A stretch of DNA of 64,000 bases, from contig WELB01000034.1 of the NCBI GenBank assembly GCA_009602725.1, positions 710,804-774,803 on the forward strand. The letters are read 5' to 3'. The position numbers were made by a program, and so were the translations under genes. Below the pieces are notes generated by a model. The model ran no database searches. It worked only from the letters and a program-made list of their open reading frames with translations, and had not been told where the DNA came from. This document shows positions 33,698-43,285 of the stretch, in pieces (the stretch's first letter is position 1; the number at the start of each line of letters is the position of its first letter). This stretch comes from Spirogloea muscicola (taxonomy: Eukaryota; Streptophyta; Zygnematophyceae; Spirogloeales; Spirogloeaceae).

Positions 33698-36528
33698 TCA
33701 GAGGAGGTCGTAAAAGTAGTCCAATCCTTGGCCGATTTCCCAAATTGAGAGGCCCACACCCCAAGCGCGTGCCTCGTCAATCCGCCTTGAGATTGAGAGG
33801 AGCGTGGGGAAGAAGATGGCATGCGTCTCACCAGCCTTCTTGTATGAGGAAACATGCTCCTGCGCCTCAGCCTCCCACACAATCTTTGGCCGCTGACGGT
33901 CCAGCGTCTGCAGGTACTTTTCGGCCACAACCGGCCCTCCACCTGAAAGAACACCACTTTTATTGTGATGAGGGGCTGGCTAACGGTTTCCTTGACATTT
34001 GAGGCTCCATCCGACTGCCTGATTAAGAACAGAACTGTGCTTTGTTGCTCGTCGGTAATCTTCTCTCTCTGACCATTGCATGAGACTAGCAATATCTTTA
34101 AGCTTGCCAGCTTTCCGCCACCTGCCTTCAAGGAGAAACTCTTCATAAAAGCCCAAGAAACAGTCAGCAGTCAAAGGACCTTGGCTTCATGGCGGAGACC
34201 CAACCTTGGGGCAAAACAAAGTCATTGCCAAAGAAGTTCAAGCCCATGAGGACCTTGCTCCCAAGCTCATCACTTGCAGACAAATCTTTGGAAGCCAGTG
34301 GGTCCTCAGGGAGGCTCTTGAGTTCGCGGCCTTGCATCCGCAGTGCCTCATCCTCGGCCTCCTTCAGCCGCTGCAGCTCCTTCTCCATGGCAGGGTGCGG
34401 CTTCCGATCGGGGAAAACGGCCTGCAAAATACTGCGCACCCATGGCATGGGCGCATTTGGCCCGGGCTTGTATGCATTGGAGTAGTCATACGTCATCAAC
34501 GAAAAAGCATCCACGTCTGGTGCTAATGAGCGCACGTCCGCGCTTGTGAAGACAGAGGGGTGGCTGCCTTCGCCGATGGGGGGAATGACAAAGATGAGCT
34601 GCATATTGCGATCGGCACCCTTTGCTGGACTGGGTGTATCGTGCAAGGCCAACCCCAGGCTTCTGACAAAGTGCAGGGCCTGCATGGGAAAGAATAGATG
34701 TAAGAAAGCAGGATTTCGCAAAGGACTTTACTACAAACATTCGTCTGTAAACAGACACATCCCTATTCTGTTAACTTCTTCATATCATCTATACAGCAGT
34801 ACAGAAAGCCTGAGCTGCTTGCTTCCTGCACAGTCGTGCACACCTTCTGGCGCAAATCAGGCTTGTCAAGTATGGAGTGAGCTGCCAATGATGACCACGC
34901 TTCGAGCGTGAGGCCGTCGTACCCCTTCTCTCTGAAACACAGGAGCAATATGGATGCATGATTGGAAATCAGTACCATCAACATGGGGGGTATAAGTACC
35001 AGTAGGCTCATTATAAGTGGAGCCGAACTCCAGGGGCTTCACTTGGAAATGAAGCTCATCTGTGCACGAGTGCTGACATCTGTCTCCCATTCTCCCATCG
35101 TGCTTGAAAGCTGTCATCTAGTGTATGACCAAGATCCAACACATTTAGACAGGCACTTGTGGTATGTGTGCAGATTCATCGCAGGAAGCCCCACAAACCA
35201 CATGCTACAGGTGCGAGAGACTGCATACAGGCTTACTTGCATTCAGCCACCAAAAGGTTGATCGCTTGAGTCGTATCATCGCTGCTCTTCAGGAACAAAT
35301 CCAAGCCGGTCCCTTCTAGTACCACCCTGGGTAATATCTGCTGACAAACGGCAGCGTCAAGTGAATGGTAGGGAGCTTGTGCCCTGTGCCCGACAATTAT
35401 GACACTTCTCTAAGTGCCTGGAACTTCTCAATCAGCACCCAGATCGAAGCTCTCAGGAACTTTGAGGAACTCTGACTGTTTCATTGTCAACCTGGAAACA
35501 GGGCTCGCTTTGCAGCATAGTAACTGAAGAGGTCAAGCAAGCTGCAGAGCTGCCAAGGACCTGCCTGATTTTGAGTAGGCTCGTAATGCTGTTGCTTTGA
35601 GGAGGACTGACACTACCACAGGCAACCAGATTTTATCAAGACTTTCAAATGCAGGGCAGAAAGTGCTCACAATTGGGTGGCCCTTTTGGCGGACAGACTT
35701 CATCCATTTTAGATCGACATCGCCACCGCCGTAAAGGCGCAGTCCAGAAGTCTCTCTGCATGACTAGCGGCAACTTCCATATATACTGGCTCCTCGAAAC
35801 TGAAGGCTACAATGCTGCGAGAAGCCAGCGCTTAGCGACCCAGGGCTGTGATTTGACTGTACATGGCAGCAGCTAGATGGGGAAGGGCCGGACCGCTTGA
35901 GTTGGTACCATACGGGCGAGACGTGCGTGAATTTGGCCCGAAACGTCCTGGCGACGTCGTAGCCTTTGGCGTTCCTGTCAATGCAACGGAACGTAGCCCT
36001 TCATGCACCCATGGTTGAGGCTCACACTGAAAGCGATGATGCATTACAGCCAGTCACCGGCAGCTCGGGCGACTAGTGAGCCGGCCATTGCGCCGGCTGG
36101 CGAGACGACGGCGACGAGGGCGTGGGAAGCCACTGACCAGGGCGTCACGTACGCCAGCACGAGCCCGCCGAAGTGCCGGTGCGTGGTGTTGGCCCAGTAC
36201 CGGCCGTGCTCCTGGCACCACCGGCGCCGGCCGTCAGCCGGGCCGCCGCCGCCGCCGCCGCCGGCGCCGCCGGAAGAGGAGGAGAGGCTCGACGGCGGCG
36301 CACCTTGAGGACGGAGCGGTAGGAGAGCTTCTGGGCGACGAGGCCGCGCGCGGGCGCCGGCTGGTCGGCCGGCGCGAAGTCCGTCTCCAGGCGCGACCGG
36401 TGCGACGGCCGCTCGTCGTCCTCCAGCGCGAGGCCCGGCGGCGGCCGCAGCAGCAGGAGAATCACAAGCAGCAGAAGCGGCGGCGGCGGCGGCGTCGGCG
36501 GCGGTGGCCGCGGCGGCGGGGCCGCCAT
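33698..36528 (-). CDS. CHID1: CHID1-like chitinase-domain (GH18) protein
   Basis: Eight exons (36528-36304, 36211-36138, 35974-35894, 35755-35671, 35337-35237, 34931-34844, 34679-34205, 33942-33698) join in phase to 457 residues. A Pro-rich N-terminus with a leucine-rich signal sequence ([17 protein letters not shown]) precedes the TIM-barrel region: [74 protein letters not shown] and the C-terminus [20 protein letters not shown]. That end is almost the same as in animal CHID1 (SI-CLP), a secreted or lysosomal GH18-fold protein thought to bind glycans. The canonical GH18 catalytic pattern DGxDxDxE is replaced by DGLTLEAW, so classical chitinase activity is unlikely. The residues between the two exons near 35900 and 35755 depend on weaker splice sites. 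Confidence 0.92.
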
Positions 36529-38332
36529 GGCCGTCGCGGAGGCGGCGCCAGGGGGGGAGCTGGCCACGGGAATCCCCGACCAAGGCAGCCTTGGTTACCG
36601 GCCGCGGCTAAGCTTGGTCGACTTCCAGCCGGTCCTGGACGCTCGGTAATGGCCGTCTAGTAGCGGGCGTCAGATCGTCAGATCGTCCAGTAGCGGGCAA
36701 TGGCTGCAGAGCGCAGGACAGGCTTCCAGAGGCCCTCCTGCTCCACGTCCTCCTCGTCGCCTTGGAGAGAAGCAAGCGCGGCCAGATTGACTGGTGGCTG
36801 GGAGAGGCCAGCCCAAAGGACTGGACAAGGTCTGAAGGAGCCGGAGTGCTAAGGACTGAGACAGCAGCAAGCGCGCTCTCCGTAACCTCTACTCAGTAGA
36901 TGCAAATCTGAATAGCTATCACGCGGAAAGACGTCGCCTTGGAGAGAGGTGTTGCTGCCAAGGTATGGCCTCGAGCGGAGAACCTGCAGCCACGGGGGAA
37001 GCGGTTGCTTCTCAAAGAGCGGCTGTGAAGGCCAGCCACGTGCCTTTGAGATGAGAAGAGGTGGCGTCCATGGAAGCGTCAGGCTAAGAGGGCCCTCACA
37101 ATATCCCCCTTTGAAGCCCTCAACCCTCTTGGTTTGACAAGCTTCAGAGGTGGACGAATCAGTTGCGCCTCAAGCCAACAGCCACACAATGCAGAAAGGC
37201 CAAGTTTGCCAGATTTGACAAGGGGCATACGCAGACAAACATCAGATGTAGGGCGGGCGCGGATGCGCCAGGTAATTCCGCACCCTGCTTGCATCGCCGC
37301 TTATCAGCTTCGTAGGGCAGCAGCTGAAGAACACATATCACTTGCCCATCTGGCACTCACGCGTCGTATGAGACGTGCCCCCGGCCTGCCCTGTGGTTTA
37401 ATCATTGCCGCCAATCACCATATGCATGCTGCTGCCTGAGATTCATGGATGACCTGTTGCTGACGGCAACTCCAGTTGCGTCCGTAGAGCCATTGCTACT
37501 CTGCATCGCTTTTGCTGATAGTGGTAGCATAAGGAAATGCTCTCGCCCTGGAGAAGCCGACTTGATGAGTGCGCAAGTTCGATATGATTGGCCGATGGCT
37601 ACTTTGATGTGGCCCTTTCCAAAGGACTCTTAAGAGTAAAGAGGACATCCACAAAGACCACCACCCTTGTCTGCTGCCCACATCATCCAAGTGCTGTTTA
37701 GCACACATATCGGCTGCAAATCACATTGCACAAAGTTGACAGCAAATTGTTAAGGGTGGTCAATTCAGCTTCAGAGACCAGCCAAAGGCAGCTGTAACAC
37801 CGAATAATATCGTCAAAAGGGTTGCCTTCACAGCGTGTGCTGATTCTTGACGAGTCAATCAGCTGTTGCAGAATTGCTCATTTGTTCTAGCTTTCGATCC
37901 TTGACTGAGTGAAAAAGCTTTGTAGGAGAGCTTCTGAATGAATGTATGTAGTATGAAGTACCTTACAGTATCACTTGTGAGCTTACCTGCAGAGTGTGAG
38001 TCGCTCCATAGCAGTATTGCATGTTAAGGTGTTCTAGTTCTCTCAAAGAGCTCGTGCTGCAGCAAGCGGCACCTAAGTAGCACGGCAACAACCCGACCTA
38101 TCAGTACAAAGGTTGCAACCACGGCAACTGCAGGCTCAATGAGCTACAAAGACGTTGGGATTGGCTCTAGGTAACATCAAGGCATCACCTTGCAGGCTGG
38201 TTGGGAGCAACCAACCTGAGCAGCTATGAGGCAGGTCCCGTAACAAGCGCTCTTGCAGCTGCATGGCCACAGCATGTCTTAGCTTTCCATGTGTAGGGTA
38301 TCAAAGTATATTAAACTGTGATAGCATGTCAC
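36529..38332. other. Intergenic with one repeat block
   Basis: The first ~130 bp are GC-rich promoter-like sequence of the CHID1-like gene. A reverse ~75-bp repeat lies at 36770-36845: GCAAGCGCGGCCAGATTGAC, then the hairpin at 36795-36814, then GGACTGGACAAGG. From 36900 to 38330 no exon is recognised. Confidence 0.45.
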
Positions 38333-39818
38333 TCACAAGGCCCTTGTGACGAGAATGTCAAGCACCAGGAAACCCAACGTTCTTGCATGACCTCCTGTCA
38401 ACACGTAAGCGTGTATGGGAAGGGTTGCCGCTAACTCAGAGTACTCTGGAAGTGAGAAGGTGTCATCCACAAAGTCCGGAGATGTTGTGTATGTATCAGG
38501 CCGGAATGTCATCATCTCTGCATACTCCTGCCCGACCACAGCCAAAAGGGGCCAAGGTAGACAATCTTGTCAGGCTGTTGGCATGTGCAGGAATCTGATA
38601 GCTGGCTGCACGGGTGCAAGCACTGGCTGTGCACAGACCTCTGGCTTGGCTCAAAGACATTGCAATATATATTGAATAGCATTTAGTGCCGGCACAAGCA
38701 TCAGCCTTGATAAGCCCCATTCAGCATGTTTCTCTGAACATGAGAAAGGTCGAGGGTATTCATATACAGCAGCACGACTTCTTGAGTTTATGGTTTCTGT
38801 GGCAGGCGGTACTTAAGGCAATGGCAAAAGTCAGTGAGGCGAGCAATTACCTGGTAGATGCGGATGGGCACACCGGCTGGCGTCTGCCAGTAGTAATTAT
38901 TCTGCAGGCCCGGCTTGTTCCTACGCCACACCCTCGCTGTTAGAGCCCAACTTTGGGCCCATTTGCATTGAAGCAACCAGGCCTTGGCATGGGTTTCGCT
39001 TCGCTTAATTCCCACGAATCAAGCGAAGCGCCAGCCATGCGCAACGGGAGCTGACCACTTGTCACACACGACGCCGTCGACCTCATCACTGCCCAGGTAC
39101 GCGGCGCCAGCGAGCCAGTCCCGCGCCAGGATGCCGCAGCCGTTGGCAGCCGTGCAGCACGTGCAGCAGTACTTCCGAGCGAGGAGAGCGACGAGGTCAC
39201 GACGTCAGCGTCTCCGGCCTGCTTCACCTACTTAGCAGCTGAGCGCAGCTGCGAGCTTGCAGGAAATGGGCTAAATAAATCAACCGCCTGATGGAGCTCC
39301 GCTGGGTGGCCATGGCAACTAACCCGAAGGTCTGGAAAAAGAAGGTATCGCACGCCGTCCACGACCAGGTGGCTGCACGGCGTGGCACTCAGCGGCGCGG
39401 CGGTCCTGCCAGCGAACAAACGACCGCCGAACACGGGCGCTCGCCATCAGACGACAGTGACGAGCGGCTCTCATCAAGGGGCTTACGGAGGGCCCGAGCC
39501 ACGGCCGCCACAAACGGCAGCGCCATTGGGAAGCAGGCGGCGCCTACCCGCAGTAGCGGTCGCCGCGGCCGTCCGCGCGGTCGACGCGGGACCGGTTCTC
39601 GGCGGCGTCGTACAAGTACGCGCCCGCCGTCCGCAGCGTGAAGAGGCCGAAGTAGAGCTCCTGCAGCGGCGGCGGCGGCGGCGGAGGCGGCGCGGCGGCG
39701 CCGGGGCCTCCCGTCACGGGATGTGGTCGGGAGGCCGCGCCGGGACGACGGCGCCGCCGTCNNNNNNNNNCGCCGCCGCGGCGACAGCCAGCAGCGCTGC
39801 GGCGGCGGCGGGCGCCAT
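38333..39818 (-). CDS. Secreted Cys-rich protein of unknown function, conserved in algae and protists
   Basis: An ATG at 39818 opens MAPAAAAALLAVAAA, a signal peptide, before nine unresolved bases. Exons at 39660-39548, 39405-39324, 39171-39056, 38920-38851 and 38527-38333 then join in phase. They read LYFGLFTLRTAGAYLYDAAE, NRSRVDRADGRGDRYCG, PCSHLVVDGVRYLLFPD, KYCCTCCTAANGCGILARDW, DGVVCDKWNKPGLQNNYYWQ, TPAGVPIRIYQ and FRPDTYTTSP...FSLPEYS. I recall the same order (a YYD...RxRxD stretch, FC/YCG, a YxLFPD strand, a CCxCC cluster with GCG, a KW, a YYW, then a final FxLP) in secreted proteins of unknown function from algae, ciliates and oomycetes. There is faint similarity in style to ependymin-like domains, but I would not name it so. 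The first exon junction is unresolved because of the N run, and the final exon end is the first in-frame stop. Confidence 0.72.
39762..39770. other. Nine unresolved bases in a GC-rich first exon
   Basis: N run inside the first exon of the secreted Cys-rich protein gene. The true length may not be nine, so the reading frame across it is not reliable. Confidence 0.95.
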
Positions 39819-39867
39819 GCCCGCGGCAGCGACGGGGCCACCGCCTGTGTCGTAGTACCTGGAAGCT

Positions 39868-39946
39868 TCTAACCCCTAATCCTAATACTGAACCCTAAAA
39901 CCCCGCAAACCTAAACCTAACCCCTAAACCTGTCTCCTAAGCTTCC
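39868..39946. promoter_or_regulatory. Telomere-like (CCTAAA) tract in a bidirectional promoter
   Basis: The 154 bp between two divergent start codons (39818 on minus, 39973 on plus) contain about eight degenerate units of CTAACCC/CCTAAACC. These include AACCCTAAAA and CCTAACCCCTAAACC. They match the plant telomeric repeat CCCTAAA and the telo-box (AAACCCTAA) known in promoters of plant ribosomal-protein and cell-cycle genes. It may serve both genes. No TATA box is obvious. Confidence 0.6.
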
Positions 39947-39972
39947 TCGCTCGCCTGCTTCGTCGAGCGCGC

Positions 39973-42790
39973 ATGCCGGCGGCCAGCGGCGGCGGCGGCG
40001 GCGGCGGCGGCGGCGTCGTGGTCGTGGACAGCGGTGGCGGGACCTGCCGCGTGGGCCGCGCCGGCGACGAGACCCCGCTTTCGCTGCCCAGCCTGGTCGC
40101 GAGGCCGCGTAGCGCCCGCCGCGCGCTCGTTGGCGACGAGCTCGACGCCTGCGGCGACGTCTCCGGCCTGGCCATCCGGTGAGCCGCGCCGCGCCGCCAT
40201 GGCCGCACCGCCGATCCGGCGGCGGCGGCGCTTACTGCCATGGCCGCGCCGTCGGTCCCGGTGACGGCGGCGCTGACGGCCCCGCTGCTGCGCGCTAGGC
40301 GGCCGTGCGACCGCGGGTACGTCGTGAGCTGGGACGTGCAGCGCGCGGTGTGGGGCCGTGCCTTCGCCGCCGCCGGCGTCGCGCCTTCCGACGCTGCGCT
40401 CCTGCTCACCGAGCCGCCCTTCACGCTGCCGGCGATCGCCGCCGCCACCGACGAGGTCGTGTTCGAGGAGCTCGGCTTCCGGGCTTGCTGCGCGGCGCCC
40501 GCGGCGGCGCTCAGCCACCTGTGCCAGGTGCCAGGCCTAGAAACCCTGAGCCTTAAACCCTAAGCTAATCCCCTAAACCCCAAAACCTAAACCCTTAATC
40601 CGCAAACCCTAACCCTTAGACTTTAAACCTTAAACACCAACACCTAAATCGCAATCCTAAAGTCTAAGCCCTTAAGGGCAGCGTTAGAGCTCGACGACCT
40701 TCCTGCGGCCTCGACACCCACATTTGTCCGCGAGAGCTGAAAGCCAGGCCGTCAATGGCCGGCTGTTTGGCAGGCGATCGCCGAGCCGGGCAGCGTGCTG
40801 GCCGAGGCGCGATGCGGCGTTGTCGTGGACGCCGGCTTCTCCTTCACGCACGTGACGCCGCTGGTGAGCGGCCGGGTGGTGCCCGCTGCAGTGCGCCGCA
40901 TCGACCTCGGCGGCAAGGGCCTGACGAACCACCTCGTGGAGCTCGTGTCGTACCGCTCGCTCGACGTCCGCGGCGAGGCGTACATCCTGGAGGACGTGAA
41001 GCACCGCCTCTGCTTCTGCTCGCTGAATGTAGCACGGGACCTTGAGATAGCCAGGTACGGTCAGCCGTGCTCAGTGCCTCAGCTCAGCCGAGCCCCTGCA
41101 GCTGGCCTTGCTGCTGCTTGATGATGCCTCCGCAATGGCGCCACAACGCTGACTCTGCGCTCTCGTGATCCAGGAAGACCGGGCCAGATAATCACATGCG
41201 TGCGGATTATGTACTCCCGGACGGCATTCGACACAAACGCGGCTTTGTACGAGACCCTGCGGCTGCCGAGGCTGCCAAGCGAGTGAGCTCACTAGGCAGC
41301 ACTGCCCGGGATTTCGAGCTGCGGGCTGCGACAGGTGGGGCCCACTCGGCATCAAGTGGCAGCGCCAGGAGGCAGGATGACAGTTCGACCAAGACTGGTG
41401 CCACAGCTGGCAGGAGCGTGGCAGATGACGAGCAGGTGTTCAGCACGCACCATCTAGATGAGGTCTGGCATGGTCATTTGTCCATGTCAGACGTCAGGTG
41501 TCTCATACATGGGATGAAAAGTGCATTCTCGACCGGCTCTTGTACTGACCATGGGACGCCCACCGTTCGGTCTCCGCGCTGCCTCTGACTCTTGGCAAGC
41601 CTTGGAGTCATCGCAGACTACCATTGCGCTGACTAATGAGCGATTCCTGGTGCCTGAGATGCTCTTCCACCCTGCCGACTTGGGTGAGCTCCAAGGCCCA
41701 GTGCTCGGTACAAGTGGACTCACACTGTCAGCTGAGTTTGCACGAGGTTCTGAGTGCCTCTGTATTGACCTTAATGGAGGAAGGTCAGCCAGCACTTACT
41801 CTGCAGGATTTTGAAGTGCACCAAGAAGCTCGTCTCAAAGCCATCAAGACGACAGTAGAGATTGAGGATTATGGTGCGGCTGATGGCCAGGTATCAACCA
41901 GGCTGGGCTGGCAGAATGCATCGTCCACGCCGTCAAAGCCTGCCCAGTAGACATGCACTCGCTGCTCTACTCCAGGTCAAAGGACGCCACTACTCTTAAT
42001 GCCAAAAAGTTGGTCGACTATGTGTCAAGATAAGGCCTATGCTTTTGTGCTCGCTGCGGCAGGCCGCCAATTATCCTGCTAAATGAAATTTGCTGGCACT
42101 GCCTATGCGCCTCTGGCTGAGAAGTGTACCACGGGGTGCCTGCAGGCACGTGTACCCCTGACGCAACATGTGAATGTGGACAACTAACCTGATGTCGCTG
42201 TCCTTTTCTTTTCCACATTGCAGCATCTTGCTGACTGGCGGCAGCACGCTCTTCCACGGCTTTCGAGAGAAGCTGTAAGACACCCATGGTCATGAATAAT
42301 GTTCGTGCACAATTGCCAGGTGGGCATGTGCTTCTGTGCCCAGCTTGTGCTGGTCATAGTAATGCTGACGCAGTCCCACGGGTGCCTGGGCAACGATGTG
42401 CGCGTGTGTTGGTAGTGAGATGGAGCTGAGGCCAATTGTGCCAGATGAGTACGCCCTCAATGTGATACTTCCAGACAGGTACACTAGATTGATGGCCTAA
42501 GAAGAAAGCTATTACAAGCCCATCCCTTATTTGCTCAGTCTTCACATTGTGCAAGCCCGACAAGTGGTTCCACCTTCAACAATCCCTCTTGTGTGCTCCT
42601 TGCCAAGGAACTTATCAGCTGTTCGCATGACATTCTCTCAAAGCGGTTGTGTGCTCGTAGGCCGGAGCTGTGCGCATGGAGGGGGGGAGCAACTTTTGCA
42701 AGCAGCCCGCAATTTGAGCAGAAGGTGGTGACAAAGCAAGAGTATGCTGAGCATGGCTCCAGCCTGTGCCGGAGACGGTTTGCGTTTTGA
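39973..42790 (+). CDS. ARP6: Actin-related protein 6 (ARP6), SWR1 complex subunit
   Basis: Nine exons (39973-40178, 40299-40527, 40774-41054, 41174-41435, 41617-41683, 41891-41975, 42224-42274, 42416-42478, 42661-42790) join in phase to 457 residues. ARP6 signatures run in order: VVVVDSGGGTCRVG, LAIRRPCDRGY, LLLTEPPFTLP, DAGFSFTHVTPL, RIDLGGKGLTNHLVELVSYR, YVLPDGIRHKRGFVRDP, LTNERFLVPEMLFHPADLGI, NQAGLAECIV, ILLTGGSTLF, WRGGATFASSP and a C-terminal CRRRFAF. ARP6 is the nuclear actin-like scaffold of the SWR1 remodeller that deposits histone H2A.Z. An Ala/Ser-rich insert of ~50 residues (about 41300-41430) sits where plant ARP6 proteins vary. The exon 5 acceptor was chosen because it restores the family sequence. 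The gene looks intact and shares its promoter with the divergent gene at 38333-39818. Confidence 0.94.
40543..40676 (+). repeat. Second degenerate telomere-like tract, in ARP6 intron 2
   Basis: About 130 bp of degenerate CCTAAA-type units (AAACCCTAAGC, CCCTAAACCCC, AAACCCTAACCC, TTAAACACC) fill the 5' part of the intron between 40528 and 40773. Composition is sharply AT/C-rich against a GC-rich background. It resembles the tract at 39868-39946, less than 700 bp away. Confidence 0.7.
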
Positions 42791-43285
42791 AAACGCCGTG
42801 CCCGCAGTAATGTCACATTGTGTATTCAGCACGGCGCACAGTGCCTGTTCCAGTTAGTCAGCTCTTGCCAGGTCCACGCTCCTGGCCATCAAGTTTCTTC
42901 TCAAGTCGTAGTGCAGATTGCAGTCCTGCTAGCTGCCACTGATGCCCTTCAGCCATTGTGTTCCTAACTATGCGCCCCGCAGTCTGGGTGCCAAGGGTCA
43001 CTGTGGATGATGATTGTGACAGTCACGCGGATGCATGGCCCCACCCTTAGAAGCAGCGGAGAAGCTTATACATGTGCCTATTCACCTGGGGTTACCTCAT
43101 CTCCTCTTAGTCACTTGGATACTTGCACATCTGGGTTAGACGTGGTGCTATCAGAGTATGCAACTTGTAAATGAGCACAGTGTCTACTTTCTACACTGAA
43201 CGCCTGCTCTGCTTTTTGACAAAGTTGTCATGGGAACGTGGCCATTTAGAAGCTGGTAATCAACAAACGAAGCAGTGAGGGTCTC
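42791..43285. other. Convergent intergenic interval between ARP6 and ARC6
   Basis: This ~495-bp interval holds both 3' ends. I see no exon or repeat. Terminator or polyadenylation elements could not be assigned with confidence. Confidence 0.5.
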
